Shown piece after piece: positions 9,001 to 16,253 of a stretch of 64,000 nt of DNA (position 1 is the first letter of the stretch; each line of letters begins with the position of its first letter). The notes beneath the pieces were generated by a model that saw only the letters and a program-made list of their open reading frames with translations, was not told the origin of the DNA and ran no database searches. Source of the DNA: Pseudomonas sp. CC120222-01a (lineage in GTDB: Bacteria > Pseudomonadota > Gammaproteobacteria > Pseudomonadales > Pseudomonadaceae). The stretch is from NCBI RefSeq assembly GCF_003097235.1, contig NZ_QEQQ01000022.1, positions 1 to 64,000 on the forward strand, read 5' to 3'. The translations under genes were made by a program, and so were the position numbers.

Positions 9001-9099
9001 TGGCGCATTCGTGTACGCCAGTCCGGCCGCAGCAGCGACTGGCTGGCACTGCCCGCGGCCTACTCGGACAGCCGAGGCAGCAGTCGATCCAGGCGCTGA
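6073..9099 (+). CDS. Large dermonecrotic-toxin-domain-like (DUF6543-type) protein
   Basis: The 1008-residue protein starts at an ATG behind a strong AAGGAG site. It has no signal peptide and reads as a soluble, mostly helical protein with one hydrophobic stretch near 725-745 (VLRLVLDIVSLVLPQRAMIALAFG). The middle and C-terminal half has the pattern LLINEDTLQGVVLLVSP...VVYCPDVPDRLYWREY...RALI, then a helical hairpin with GDHEGALHHAIAALGHGTAGLNE. This layout recalls Pseudomonas proteins annotated with DUF6543/dermonecrotic toxin domains, a group whose activity is largely unknown. It is a single gene with no recognisable immunity partner, and its last 13 codons overlap the convergent kinase gene. 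Codon choice looks slightly less GC-biased than in the neighbours. Secretion route and target are not evident. Confidence 0.65.
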   Translation: MTIQPLFQVLDAQLEALLPPLQGIEHALDQHLAGLFPGLAISARTLMFEGHSLFQLVGFHLFDGGAFRVPTGSRPRHADYPVISLPLDFNKSLHSFCHDLRQALHARLANYWMERGGNGLSRLVRLASHLRDRFEAEIRLRMTDQTLSPQHAQLLRTCIQMPYPWQRRQLPADMRPQIYRILLSSTAPNWRGYLPGFLVLTEQSLEGGLLEPHESVGRAMLCSIAHGIEAFDSLTALHQEVCERLEDPQQSEHLVKLMIDPAEQHSARQAERLRYDWYTDDLADYFAYATRDAQIKQLSHAWQTAWNRGQQRDIGLFDQALAKALDWRGAVSSKGPMANRYGQLLEKHLPNWLRKTSAQGVAHIMQAMQEQIAAIEGASGPGILTLDQFTQRHSLLHWVNERLSEYLQRDPGLDIDPRDISVSVTLARQKGPFIQPQPTGITSSYIPVASRPQVGDTVELVQHTYRLEELALLNIAWFDVDYWLTARVHVYGDQPLPALTPARVKDIVRRLNAGSGYQAYLRTQLLDSAQGRWREKAHGQLMRTRMNAEAVKARYAGHFLEDASEQGYGWAHTVIHSADSQSRPPFAGHAVHAQQLLINEDTLQGVVLLVSPQASRRIVVYCPDVPDRLYWREYSGTRALIKAVRGDLHLQAYLLQRLPTATGRLLEKRLRKGGLGSTVKAQTITGELWPALYRAEVNGLMSETDTSTRSNQELLGEFSVNVLRLVLDIVSLVLPQRAMIALAFGRMSISIWDGFEAFEQGDHEGALHHAIAALGHGTAGLNEMAGSGLMRRALRGLPKPPPVPLPRHYEAVPERARLRYRIDTLHGEAVYELPSAKPGLSQYYVQDDQGVLFNVSYDGRRWRATDPDQPFAFLKLPIKRKQDGNWTVDSPVLWYDGLPDLARLLEQCSLIPARQGSAIENQPGLFAAGSLLYLQLGSHQLPVRQHLLAGHYHLLLPDTLSGAVPASAVLQQQGGTWRIRVRQSGRSSDWLALPAAYSDSRGSSRSRR

Positions 9100-10502
9100 T
9101 GCAAGGCACTGCTGCTCGGCCAGTTGCGCAGCAGCCGCGCCCGGTCACGGGCATAGGCCGGGGCGAAGCTGAGCTGAGTGGCATGCTGGCACATGGCGTC
9201 GAGGTCGATCAGCGACCATTGACCCTTGTCCCAGAACAGGTTGTGTCCCTTGAAGTCGCCATGGCTGATGCGCTCGCGGATCAGTTGCTGCATCACATGC
9301 ACCAGCGCATCGACCTGCTCTTCCGGCGCCTCGCCGTTGTCCACGTAGGGCGCAAAGCACTCAGTCAGATCCGGGCCATCGACGTACTCGGTAACCAGGT
9401 AGGCGCGGCTGCGCAGGCCCATCACCCGTTGCTCAAGTACCGCCAACGGGCGGGGCGTGGCGATGTCGAGAAACTCCAGGCGGTGCCCTTCGATCCACGA
9501 ATGCCAGGCGCGGCTCGGGCGCCAGAAGCGCTTGAACCAGTGCGCGGTGTTCTTGATGTTGTAGCGCTTGAGCACCAGCTTGCGACCGTTCACCTCGATG
9601 CGCGCCACACTGGCCGCACCACCGGTCTTGTACAGGTGGCCCTGGTCGATCAGCGCGTCGGCTTGCTCCAGCACCGGCAGCATGGCGTCCACCTCCTTGC
9701 GGCGGATAGCCCGCAAGCCCGAAAGGCTGCGTTCGACGCTGAACAGGCTGCACTCGCGACCGGCCTTTTCCAGGTAGTCCTTCTGCCGCCAGCTGCGCAC
9801 CTTGTCCACCTGCTTCTGCAGCGCTTCCATCGGCAGCGCATGCTCGGCGTTGGCCAGCAGGTAGTGCACCAGCAACTCTTCGATGAACGGCTCCAGGCGC
9901 TTGGGCAACTGGGCGAAGAACACCCCGAGGTTTTCCAGCACGCGTGGGCGCGACAGCTGCTGGCCGGGCGTCTCGGCCTTGATGCCGGCGCCGTCGATCA
10001 GGTACAGCTTGCCGCCGTGGCGCAGCAGGTTGTCCAGGTGCAGGTCTTCCTGCCACAGGCCTTGGGCATGCATCTGGGCCACGGCCGTGAGGGCTTCGCC
10101 CAGCACCAGGTGTTGCTCGTCAGCCAGCACCTGCAGGTTTTCCACCGCAGCCCAGGCATCGGCCAGGCTTTCGGCGCCATCGAGGAATTCGAACAGCAGC
10201 CAGCCGCCCTCGCCTTCCTTGAGGCCGTCGGCCAGCAGTTGCGGTGTGGTCAGGCCCTCTTTGGCCAGCAGCTTCACGCCATCCAGTTCGCGCTGGAAAT
10301 GCCGTGCGGCATTGCTGCCGACCAGCAATTTGGCCAGCACTGGAGTGCCGCGCCAGATGCCGGCGCCAACATAGCGCTGGCCAGGCAACACCCGCAGCAG
10401 GCTGAGCAGTTGCAGGTCAGCCGTGCCAGCGGCATCAGCCAGGGTGATGCTCAAGGGCAGCGTCGGGCTGCGCCCGGCGTCTTTGAGTTCGGACAAACGC
10501 AT
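9060..10502 (-). CDS. Double-kinase LPS-locus protein (WaaP/InaA-type)
   Basis: The 480-residue last gene of the waa operon appears to contain two kinase-like modules. The N-terminal half carries QEDLHLDNLL and YLIDGAG (about residues 148-170). The C-terminal half carries VNGRKLVLKRY, then SHGDFKGHNLFWDKG and SLIDLDAMC (about 415-445), matching the catalytic HxDxxxxN and metal-binding D motifs of WaaP-like kinases. Related genes follow waaP in other pseudomonads and are thought to phosphorylate or help assemble the heptose-rich inner core. It is coupled to the upstream gene by a TGATG overlap. Its 3' end overlaps the convergent toxin-like gene by 40 bp. Confidence 0.8.
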   Translation of the reverse strand: MRLSELKDAGRSPTLPLSITLADAAGTADLQLLSLLRVLPGQRYVGAGIWRGTPVLAKLLVGSNAARHFQRELDGVKLLAKEGLTTPQLLADGLKEGEGGWLLFEFLDGAESLADAWAAVENLQVLADEQHLVLGEALTAVAQMHAQGLWQEDLHLDNLLRHGGKLYLIDGAGIKAETPGQQLSRPRVLENLGVFFAQLPKRLEPFIEELLVHYLLANAEHALPMEALQKQVDKVRSWRQKDYLEKAGRECSLFSVERSLSGLRAIRRKEVDAMLPVLEQADALIDQGHLYKTGGAASVARIEVNGRKLVLKRYNIKNTAHWFKRFWRPSRAWHSWIEGHRLEFLDIATPRPLAVLEQRVMGLRSRAYLVTEYVDGPDLTECFAPYVDNGEAPEEQVDALVHVMQQLIRERISHGDFKGHNLFWDKGQWSLIDLDAMCQHATQLSFAPAYARDRARLLRNWPSSSALHQRLDRLLPRLSE

Positions 10503-11254
10503 CAGCGGGCCTCTTTTTCACGACGGCGTTGCGTCAGGCGTTGCAGCCAGGTGCCGACCAGGGTGCTGTCGGCAGGCTGCTGCAGGTAGGCGGCGAGCAA
10601 CTGGCGCACGTCCGCCTCGCTCCAGGCTCCGGCACGGCGCAGCAACGGCTCCAGATCACGCAGGCGGTCGCGCATGCCGAACAGCAGCGGCCGGGTCTTT
10701 TCCAGGTCGATCAGCTGCGCCTCCCAGCCTTCGCGGCGTTGGCGCAGGAAGATGTGCTTGGGATAGAAACAACCGTGCACCTGGCCGGCACCGTGCAGGG
10801 TGCGCGCCAGTTGGCCACAGGCCTTGAGGATGCCCACCCGGGCGTCATCGGCAAGCTGTGGCCACTGGGCCAGCAGGCCTTCCAGGTCGCTCCACTCGTC
10901 CAGCGCACGGGTCATCAGGATCGCCCGGTGCTGGCCGTTCTGCTTGCGCTCGCCGTAGAACACGGCCTGCAAGGCCGGGATGCGCAGTTTCTGGTAGCGG
11001 CTGATATTGCGGAATTCGCGGGCGAAGGTCGGCTCGCCAAACGGCCGGTGCAGGGTGCGGGTCAGGTAATCGCTCTGGCGCTTGAGGTAATAGCCTTTGC
11101 CTTCAAGCTCCAGGCGGAAGACGCTGCTCCAGCCGCCACGCCCGGTGTTGGGTTCGTCCACGGCGTCGAGCTGCAGCGCCCACAGCGCTTCGAAGTCGTT
11201 CAAGCCATGGCGTTTGAGCAGCGCGAGGTCCGCGCTGGCCAGGTAATCGGTCAT
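10502..11254 (-). CDS. InaA-type LPS kinase family protein with altered catalytic motif
   Basis: The 250-residue protein starts at ATG 11254, overlapping the previous stop (ATGA). A longer frame reaching 11506 runs through the upstream gene and is not needed. The kinase fold is seen in SSVFRLELEGKGYYLKRQS (nucleotide loop and Lys) and QLIDLEKTR (metal Asp). The catalytic loop reads VHGCFYPKHIFL, where WaaP has HRDCYICHF, so the usual catalytic Asp position holds Cys. It may be an atypical or inactive kinase that supports its neighbours. Role in LPS core phosphorylation is inferred from the operon. Confidence 0.8.
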   Translation of the reverse strand: MTDYLASADLALLKRHGLNDFEALWALQLDAVDEPNTGRGGWSSVFRLELEGKGYYLKRQSDYLTRTLHRPFGEPTFAREFRNISRYQKLRIPALQAVFYGERKQNGQHRAILMTRALDEWSDLEGLLAQWPQLADDARVGILKACGQLARTLHGAGQVHGCFYPKHIFLRQRREGWEAQLIDLEKTRPLLFGMRDRLRDLEPLLRRAGAWSEADVRQLLAAYLQQPADSTLVGTWLQRLTQRRREKEAR

Positions 11255-11985
11255 TCCCTTCCCTCGAAGAAGCTCAGCACCTGGCGAATGCGCCGCTTGT
11301 CGCGCACATTCAGGCGCTGACGCCCACGGTACTGCAGGTAGAAGCGCAGGCGCTGGGTCGCCGTCAGGTGATATTTGGCCACCTTGTCCAGGCAGGCCAG
11401 GTCCTTGATCATCCGGTGGCGCCACATGAAGCCGCGCCAGAAGTCGCCGGTCGGGCAGTCGATGAAGAACAGCGTGCCCAGGTCGTCGACCAGCAGGTTG
11501 CGCCATTTCAGGTCGTTGTGGGCGAAACGGTGTTCGTGCATCACCCGGGTGTGGCGCGCCAGCTGACGGCTCAGCTTGTCGACCCAGACCCGGTCGGCCA
11601 GGCGTGGGTCGTTGCGCTCGGCCAAGGCCGAGAGGTCTTCGGTGTGCGGCAGCTCACGGGTGATCATCGCGCCACGGCCAAAGGCCAGGCCTTTGCGTTC
11701 CAGGCCCCAGGCCACCACTTCGGCCGTGGGAATCTCCCACTTGGCGAATTGCTTGAGGTTCTGCCATTCGGCCTTGATGCGTGGCCGGCCCAGGTAGCGG
11801 CGCATGTGCTTGCCCGCGCCGGTATAACGCTTGACGTAGTAGTTGACCCCGTCACGCTCGACGCGGATGACCTCGCTGAGCGGGTCACGCGTGAGGTGTT
11901 CGCCCTTCATGGCAAAGACCGCATCGAGGCTGCCGAAGTCCGACGCCAGATGTTCGTAGCCTGGCGCCAGTGTCCAACTCGCCAT
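11251..11985 (-). CDS. LPS core kinase, InaA/WaaP family
   Basis: The 244-residue cytoplasmic kinase-like protein is coupled to waaP by a TGATG overlap. Visible motifs are VNYYVKRYTGAGKHMRRYLG (ATP-binding Lys), HRFAHNDLKWRNLLVDD (catalytic Asp and Asn) and LFFIDCPTGDFW (metal Asp). All key residues of an aminoglycoside-kinase-like fold are present, so activity is expected. By context it phosphorylates an inner-core sugar, most likely a heptose; the exact hydroxyl cannot be read from sequence. Confidence 0.85.
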   Translation of the reverse strand: MASWTLAPGYEHLASDFGSLDAVFAMKGEHLTRDPLSEVIRVERDGVNYYVKRYTGAGKHMRRYLGRPRIKAEWQNLKQFAKWEIPTAEVVAWGLERKGLAFGRGAMITRELPHTEDLSALAERNDPRLADRVWVDKLSRQLARHTRVMHEHRFAHNDLKWRNLLVDDLGTLFFIDCPTGDFWRGFMWRHRMIKDLACLDKVAKYHLTATQRLRFYLQYRGRQRLNVRDKRRIRQVLSFFEGRE

Positions 11986-12791
11986 CAGAGTGCATCCCCA
12001 TAGCGTTGCTTGCGATCGTAGAGTTTCTGCGCCTTGCGTTCGAGCCAGGCGAGCAGCGCGGCTTCCTCGGCCAGAATCTGCCGCAACGGTTGCTGGAAAT
12101 AACCGCGCAGGAAACGCAGTTTGTCGCGCCGGGTCAGGCCGATGTCCAGCGCCGAGAAGTACAGCGCGGCCAGGTCCTTGTCACGCCAGCGGCGGCTGAT
12201 TTTCGCCCGGGTCTGGGCGCGGTGCAGGTCGATGACCGACAGTTTGAAGTCTTCCGGCGTCACCGGGCGGTCGGTGTGCAGCAGGAAGTGGCAGATGTAG
12301 CAGTCGCGGTGGTTGACCCCGGCGCGGTGCATGCCGCCGGTCATCTTCGCCACTTCAGCGATCAGCGCACGCTTCAGACGCGGCTCGGGCGGGTTCTTGA
12401 CCCAGTCGATGCTGAAGTCTTCCAGGCTGATGGTCGGCGCCAGCTCTTCGGTGACGATGAACGAATGCTGGCTGGCCGGGTTGCTGCCGCGCTCGCCATA
12501 GGCCACGGCGGTCATGGTCGGCACGCCCACTTCATGCAGGCGCTGGATGGCCTGCCATTCCTGGCCGGCACCGAGCACCGGCAGCTTGGCGGTGAGCAGG
12601 TTCTTGAAGATTTCACCCCAGCCGATGCCGCGGTGAATCTTCACGAAGAAACCTTCGCCATCGACCTCGGTACGCAGCGTGCGGCGGCCTTCCAGCTCGC
12701 GATAGACCTCACCTTGCAGCGCTTCCACGGCCTCGAAGGCATCGCGCCCGGCCCACAGGCGCTTGAAGGGTTCGGCCACTATCAGCTTCAT
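11985..12791 (-). CDS. waaP: WaaP, LPS core heptose(I) kinase
   Basis: The 268-residue kinase transfers phosphate from ATP to O-4 of heptose I in the LPS inner core, a step essential for outer-membrane integrity in Pseudomonas. The sequence shows the WaaP hallmarks: GFFVKIHRGIGWGEIFKNLL (ATP Lys region), GVNHRDCYICHFLL (catalytic Asp) and LSVIDLHRAQ (metal Asp). Length is typical. The start overlaps the waaG stop by ATGA, so it is translated with the glycosyltransferases that build its substrate. Confidence 0.95.
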   Translation of the reverse strand: MKLIVAEPFKRLWAGRDAFEAVEALQGEVYRELEGRRTLRTEVDGEGFFVKIHRGIGWGEIFKNLLTAKLPVLGAGQEWQAIQRLHEVGVPTMTAVAYGERGSNPASQHSFIVTEELAPTISLEDFSIDWVKNPPEPRLKRALIAEVAKMTGGMHRAGVNHRDCYICHFLLHTDRPVTPEDFKLSVIDLHRAQTRAKISRRWRDKDLAALYFSALDIGLTRRDKLRFLRGYFQQPLRQILAEEAALLAWLERKAQKLYDRKQRYGDAL

Positions 12792-13912
12792 GCGGTCTCC
12801 TGCCCCAGGATCACATCGGCAGCATGCTGCGGCATGCTGTACAGGTCGGCGCTGTCGGCGAAGGCCAGGCCATTGCGCGACCAGTCGGCGCGGGCCTGCC
12901 CGTCTTCCAGCATGCGTTGCAGGTAAGCATTGAGCTGCTCCTGTTCGAACGGCTCGTCCAGCACCAGGCCGCTGTCGGCCTCGGCGATGTAATGGGCATA
13001 ACCGCAGACCTTGGACACCAGCACCGGCAGGCCGGCCACCAGGGCTTCGAGCAGCACCGTGCCGGTGTTCTCGTTGTACGCCGGGTGAATCAGCAGGTCG
13101 GCGCCCAGCAGGAAGCGCGGGATGTCGCTGCGACCCTTGAGGAACTGCACCTGTTCGCCCAGCCCCAGGGTGGCGCTCTGCAACTGGAACACCTTGGGGT
13201 CGTCCTGGCCGATAACCATCAGCCTGGTGCGCTTGCGCAGCGCCGACGGCAGCGCGGCCAAGGCTTTGAGGCTACGGTCGACACCCTTGGTCTTGAAGCC
13301 CGAACCGATCTGCACCAGCAGCAGGTCGTCATCACCCAGGTTGAATTCCTTGCGGAACTCGGCGCGGATCTCGGCGGCATTGGCCGGTGCGCGACGGTCC
13401 TGGGAAATGCCTGGCGGCAGCAGGTGGAAGCGCTCCACGGGGGTGCCGTAGTGCTTGATGAACAGCGGCTGCTGCACTTCGGAAATCATCAGGACTTCGG
13501 TGCGCGCGTCCTTGGCGAACACCGCGCGCTCGTACTCGGCAAAGTGCCGGTAGCGGCCCCAGCGGCGGTACAGGCCACCGCGCAGGGTCTGCGCCTTGTC
13601 CTCGAAACAACCGTCGGCGGCGTAGTACACGTCCAGCCCCGGCATCTTGTTGAAGCCGATCAGGCGGTCGACCGGGCGCTTGGCCAGGTCCGCTTCCATC
13701 CAGGCGCTGAGCTTCTCGTTGCGGCGGTGGTTGAAGATCGCCTTGACCGGCGCCACCAGCACCTCGAAGCCCGGCGGAATGTCACCCTCCCAGATCAGCG
13801 TGTACACGCGAATCTGGTGGCCCCGCTTCTGGCATTCCAGGGCAATGCGCATGAAGTCGCGCTGCAGCCCGCCGAAGGGGAAATATTTGTAAAGCACGAA
13901 AGCCAGTTGCAT
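12788..13912 (-). CDS. waaG: WaaG, LPS core glucosyltransferase (GT4)
   Basis: This GT-B-fold enzyme adds the first hexose of the outer core to heptose II. The start is ATG 13912, which overlaps the waaC stop (TGATG); a TTG three bases earlier is less likely. Motifs include the N-terminal YKYFPFGGLQRDF loop, the linker LLLVQIGSGFKTKGVDRSLKAL and the donor-site HPAYNENTGTVLLEALVAGLPVLV with the retaining E-x7-E pattern. The 374-residue length is standard for WaaG. It acts on the cytoplasmic face of the inner membrane. Confidence 0.95.
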   Translation of the reverse strand: MQLAFVLYKYFPFGGLQRDFMRIALECQKRGHQIRVYTLIWEGDIPPGFEVLVAPVKAIFNHRRNEKLSAWMEADLAKRPVDRLIGFNKMPGLDVYYAADGCFEDKAQTLRGGLYRRWGRYRHFAEYERAVFAKDARTEVLMISEVQQPLFIKHYGTPVERFHLLPPGISQDRRAPANAAEIRAEFRKEFNLGDDDLLLVQIGSGFKTKGVDRSLKALAALPSALRKRTRLMVIGQDDPKVFQLQSATLGLGEQVQFLKGRSDIPRFLLGADLLIHPAYNENTGTVLLEALVAGLPVLVSKVCGYAHYIAEADSGLVLDEPFEQEQLNAYLQRMLEDGQARADWSRNGLAFADSADLYSMPQHAADVILGQETA

Positions 13913-14970
13913 CAACGAACATCCTCAGCCAGCAGCAGCGCGCTCAGGCGGCTCGCTACATGCTCGGGATTCAGGCGAGTGAAGCACAGCGGCCACTCGC
14001 GTTTGATATCGAACCGGCGCAGGTCGTCGGCGCTCGGTTTGTAGGTGCATTTCTTTTGCAGGCACGGTGCGCACGGGAAATCGCTGGCCTGGTGAACCTG
14101 CACGCGGCCATAGGCACCGGTCAGGCCCGGGTTGGTCGGGCCGAACAGCGAAATGGTCGGCACGTCCAGCGCTGCGGCCAGGTGGCCGAGGCCGGTATCC
14201 ACCGCCACACAGGCCTTGGCCGCCGCCAGCACGCGGGCGACGCCGGCAAGGTTCAATTTGGGGAGCACCTGGCAGTTGTTCAAGCCCTGGGCGATACGCT
14301 CGGCACGGGCCTTCTCGGCCGGGTTGCCCCACGGCAGGCGGACCTGCAGCTTGCGCCGGCCCATGCGCTCGGCCAGTTCGCGCCAGTAGGCTTCAGGCCA
14401 GTGCTTGGTCGCCCAGGTGGTGCCATGCAGGAACACCACATAGGGCGCAGCCGGCGGCAGCTGCAGGCGGTCAAGGTCGAGGCCGTAGTGGCCGATGCCT
14501 TCAGGCAGGTCGTAGGCCAGGGCCATGGCGAACAGCTGGCGCACCCGCTCCACGGCATGCTGGCCAACGGCGACCGACAGTGGCCGGTCATAGAAGCGGC
14601 TGGCCCAGCCTTCACGGGCCGAGTAGCGGTCCAGGCCGGCCACCGGTGCCTTGACGTAGCGGGTCAGCCAGGCCGACTTGACCAGGCCCTGGGCATCGAT
14701 CACCAGGTCATACTTGCGCGCGCGAACGCGCTGCTTGAACGCCTTCCACTCGCCGCTCTTGATCGTCTGCCAGATGTTCTTGCGCCAGCGGCGGATCGCC
14801 ACCGGGATGACCTGGTCGACCGCCGGGTGCCAGCTGGGGATCTCGGCGAAGCCTTCTTCCACCACCCAGTCGAAGCGGATGCCCGGGATGGCATGGGCGG
14901 CGTCGGTCAGCGCCGGCAGGGTGTGGATCACATCACCCAGCGACGAGGTCTTGATGATCAGTACCCGCAC
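13912..14970 (-). CDS. waaC: WaaC, LPS heptosyltransferase I (GT9)
   Basis: The 352-residue enzyme adds the first L-glycero-D-manno-heptose to Kdo of lipid A. It starts with GTG directly after the waaF stop and opens with the family signature MRVLIIKTSSLGDVIHTLPALTDA. The C-terminal donor site shows CVAVDTGLGHLAAALDVPTISLFGPT. It is cotranscribed with waaF (no gap) and waaG (overlap). Confidence 0.95.
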   Translation of the reverse strand: MRVLIIKTSSLGDVIHTLPALTDAAHAIPGIRFDWVVEEGFAEIPSWHPAVDQVIPVAIRRWRKNIWQTIKSGEWKAFKQRVRARKYDLVIDAQGLVKSAWLTRYVKAPVAGLDRYSAREGWASRFYDRPLSVAVGQHAVERVRQLFAMALAYDLPEGIGHYGLDLDRLQLPPAAPYVVFLHGTTWATKHWPEAYWRELAERMGRRKLQVRLPWGNPAEKARAERIAQGLNNCQVLPKLNLAGVARVLAAAKACVAVDTGLGHLAAALDVPTISLFGPTNPGLTGAYGRVQVHQASDFPCAPCLQKKCTYKPSADDLRRFDIKREWPLCFTRLNPEHVASRLSALLLAEDVR

Positions 14971-16020
14971 TTAGTCGACCTCGGCCACGGTATCGATCAG
15001 GTTCGGACCGCCCAGGCTGTGCAGGGCAGCGATGACTTTGCCAGGTTCGAGCAGGCGCAGGCAGTTGTAGTGGCCGAAGCGGCAGGTGCGGTCGAAGCAC
15101 GGGCTGCACTCGATGCCGGTGCGCACCACTTCCACCTGTTCGGCCAGCGGCGGCGTGAAGCCTGGCGAAGTGGAACCGTACACCGCAACCAGCGGGCGGT
15201 TCAGCGCGGCGGCCACGTGCATCAGGCCGGAGTCGTTGGAGACCACGGCATCGGCGCAGGACATCAGGTCGATGGCCTCGGCCAGCGAGGTTTCGCCCGC
15301 CAGGTTGTACGACTCTTCACGGAAACCCGGAATCAGGCGGTCGCGAATCTGCTCGCCGACCGGGTGATCGTTCTTCGAGCCGAACAACCACACCTGCCAG
15401 CCCTGGCGGATCATCGCATCGGCCACGGCAGCGTAGTGCTCGCTCGGCCAGCGCTTGGCCTCGCCGAATTCGGCACCTGGGCATAGCGCCAGCACCGGGC
15501 GGTCCAGCGCCAGGCCGAACTTGGCCATGGCCGCTTCACGGCTCTGCGCTTCGATCTGCAGGCTCGGCCGCGGATACGGCTGCGGCAACTCGGCACCAGG
15601 CGCGTAGGCCAGGGCCATGAAGCGCTCGATCATCAGTGGGTAGCGGGCCTTGTCCAGCTTGCGCACATCGTTGAGCAAGCCGAAACGCATTTCGCCACGC
15701 CAGCCGGTGCGCTTGGGGATGCCGGCAAAGAACGGCACCAGCGCCGATTTCAGCGAGTTTGGCAGCAGGATGGCCTGGTCGTACTGGCCGGCCAGGGACT
15801 TGCCGATGCGCCGACGTGTGGCCAGCTCCAGCGCGCCGTGGCCGAGCGGGAAGCTCAAGGCCTGACGCACTTCGGGCATGCGTTCGAGGATCGGCCGGCT
15901 CCACTCGGGCGCCAGCACGTCGATCACGCAGTCAGGGTGCTGCTGTTTCAGGCACTGGAACAGGGTCTGCGCCATCACCATGTCGCCGACCCAGCTGGGG
16001 CCAATGATCAGTATTCTCAT
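14971..16020 (-). CDS. waaF: WaaF, LPS heptosyltransferase II (GT9)
   Basis: The enzyme adds the second heptose to the LPS inner core. It is the first gene of the waa operon. The start at 16020 gives MRILIIGPSWVGDMVMAQ, the usual WaaF N-terminus; a longer frame to 16059 adds residues not typical of the family. Motifs include LCPGAEFGEAKRWP and VSNDSGLMHVAAALNRPLVAVYGSTSP near the donor site. It is 349 residues long. The 233 bp between it and glnE hold a REP pair. Confidence 0.95.
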   Translation of the reverse strand: MRILIIGPSWVGDMVMAQTLFQCLKQQHPDCVIDVLAPEWSRPILERMPEVRQALSFPLGHGALELATRRRIGKSLAGQYDQAILLPNSLKSALVPFFAGIPKRTGWRGEMRFGLLNDVRKLDKARYPLMIERFMALAYAPGAELPQPYPRPSLQIEAQSREAAMAKFGLALDRPVLALCPGAEFGEAKRWPSEHYAAVADAMIRQGWQVWLFGSKNDHPVGEQIRDRLIPGFREESYNLAGETSLAEAIDLMSCADAVVSNDSGLMHVAAALNRPLVAVYGSTSPGFTPPLAEQVEVVRTGIECSPCFDRTCRFGHYNCLRLLEPGKVIAALHSLGGPNLIDTVAEVD

Positions 16021-16134
16021 GCTTAGTCCAGAAACGCTCGGGGAGGCTACAGGCTGCATACAGCCTGGCCTCCCCTCTTTATATTCAGGCTATGTGGCGG
16101 ACAGTGTACCACTGGAGCTGAGGCATGAGCCTTT

Positions 16135-16249
16135 GGGGCTGCTTTGCAGCCCTTTCGCGACGCAAGGCCGCTCCCACAAAGGCGCTGCATACGCCGGTCA
16201 AATGTGGGAGCGGCCTTGTGTCGCGAAAGGGCCGCAAAGCGGCCCCGGC
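16135..16249. repeat. REP pair, family B
   Basis: Inverted copies of the CCTTTCGCGACRCAAGGCCGCTCC unit flank a 25-bp spacer, between the 5' end of the waa operon and the 3' end of glnE. Confidence 0.85.
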
Positions 16250-16253
16250 GATC

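Noticed and set aside
10502..11506. 334-codon version of the InaA-type kinase
   Set aside because: The extra 84 N-terminal residues lie inside the upstream kinase gene; ATG 11254 overlaps its stop in the ATGA manner used throughout this operon.
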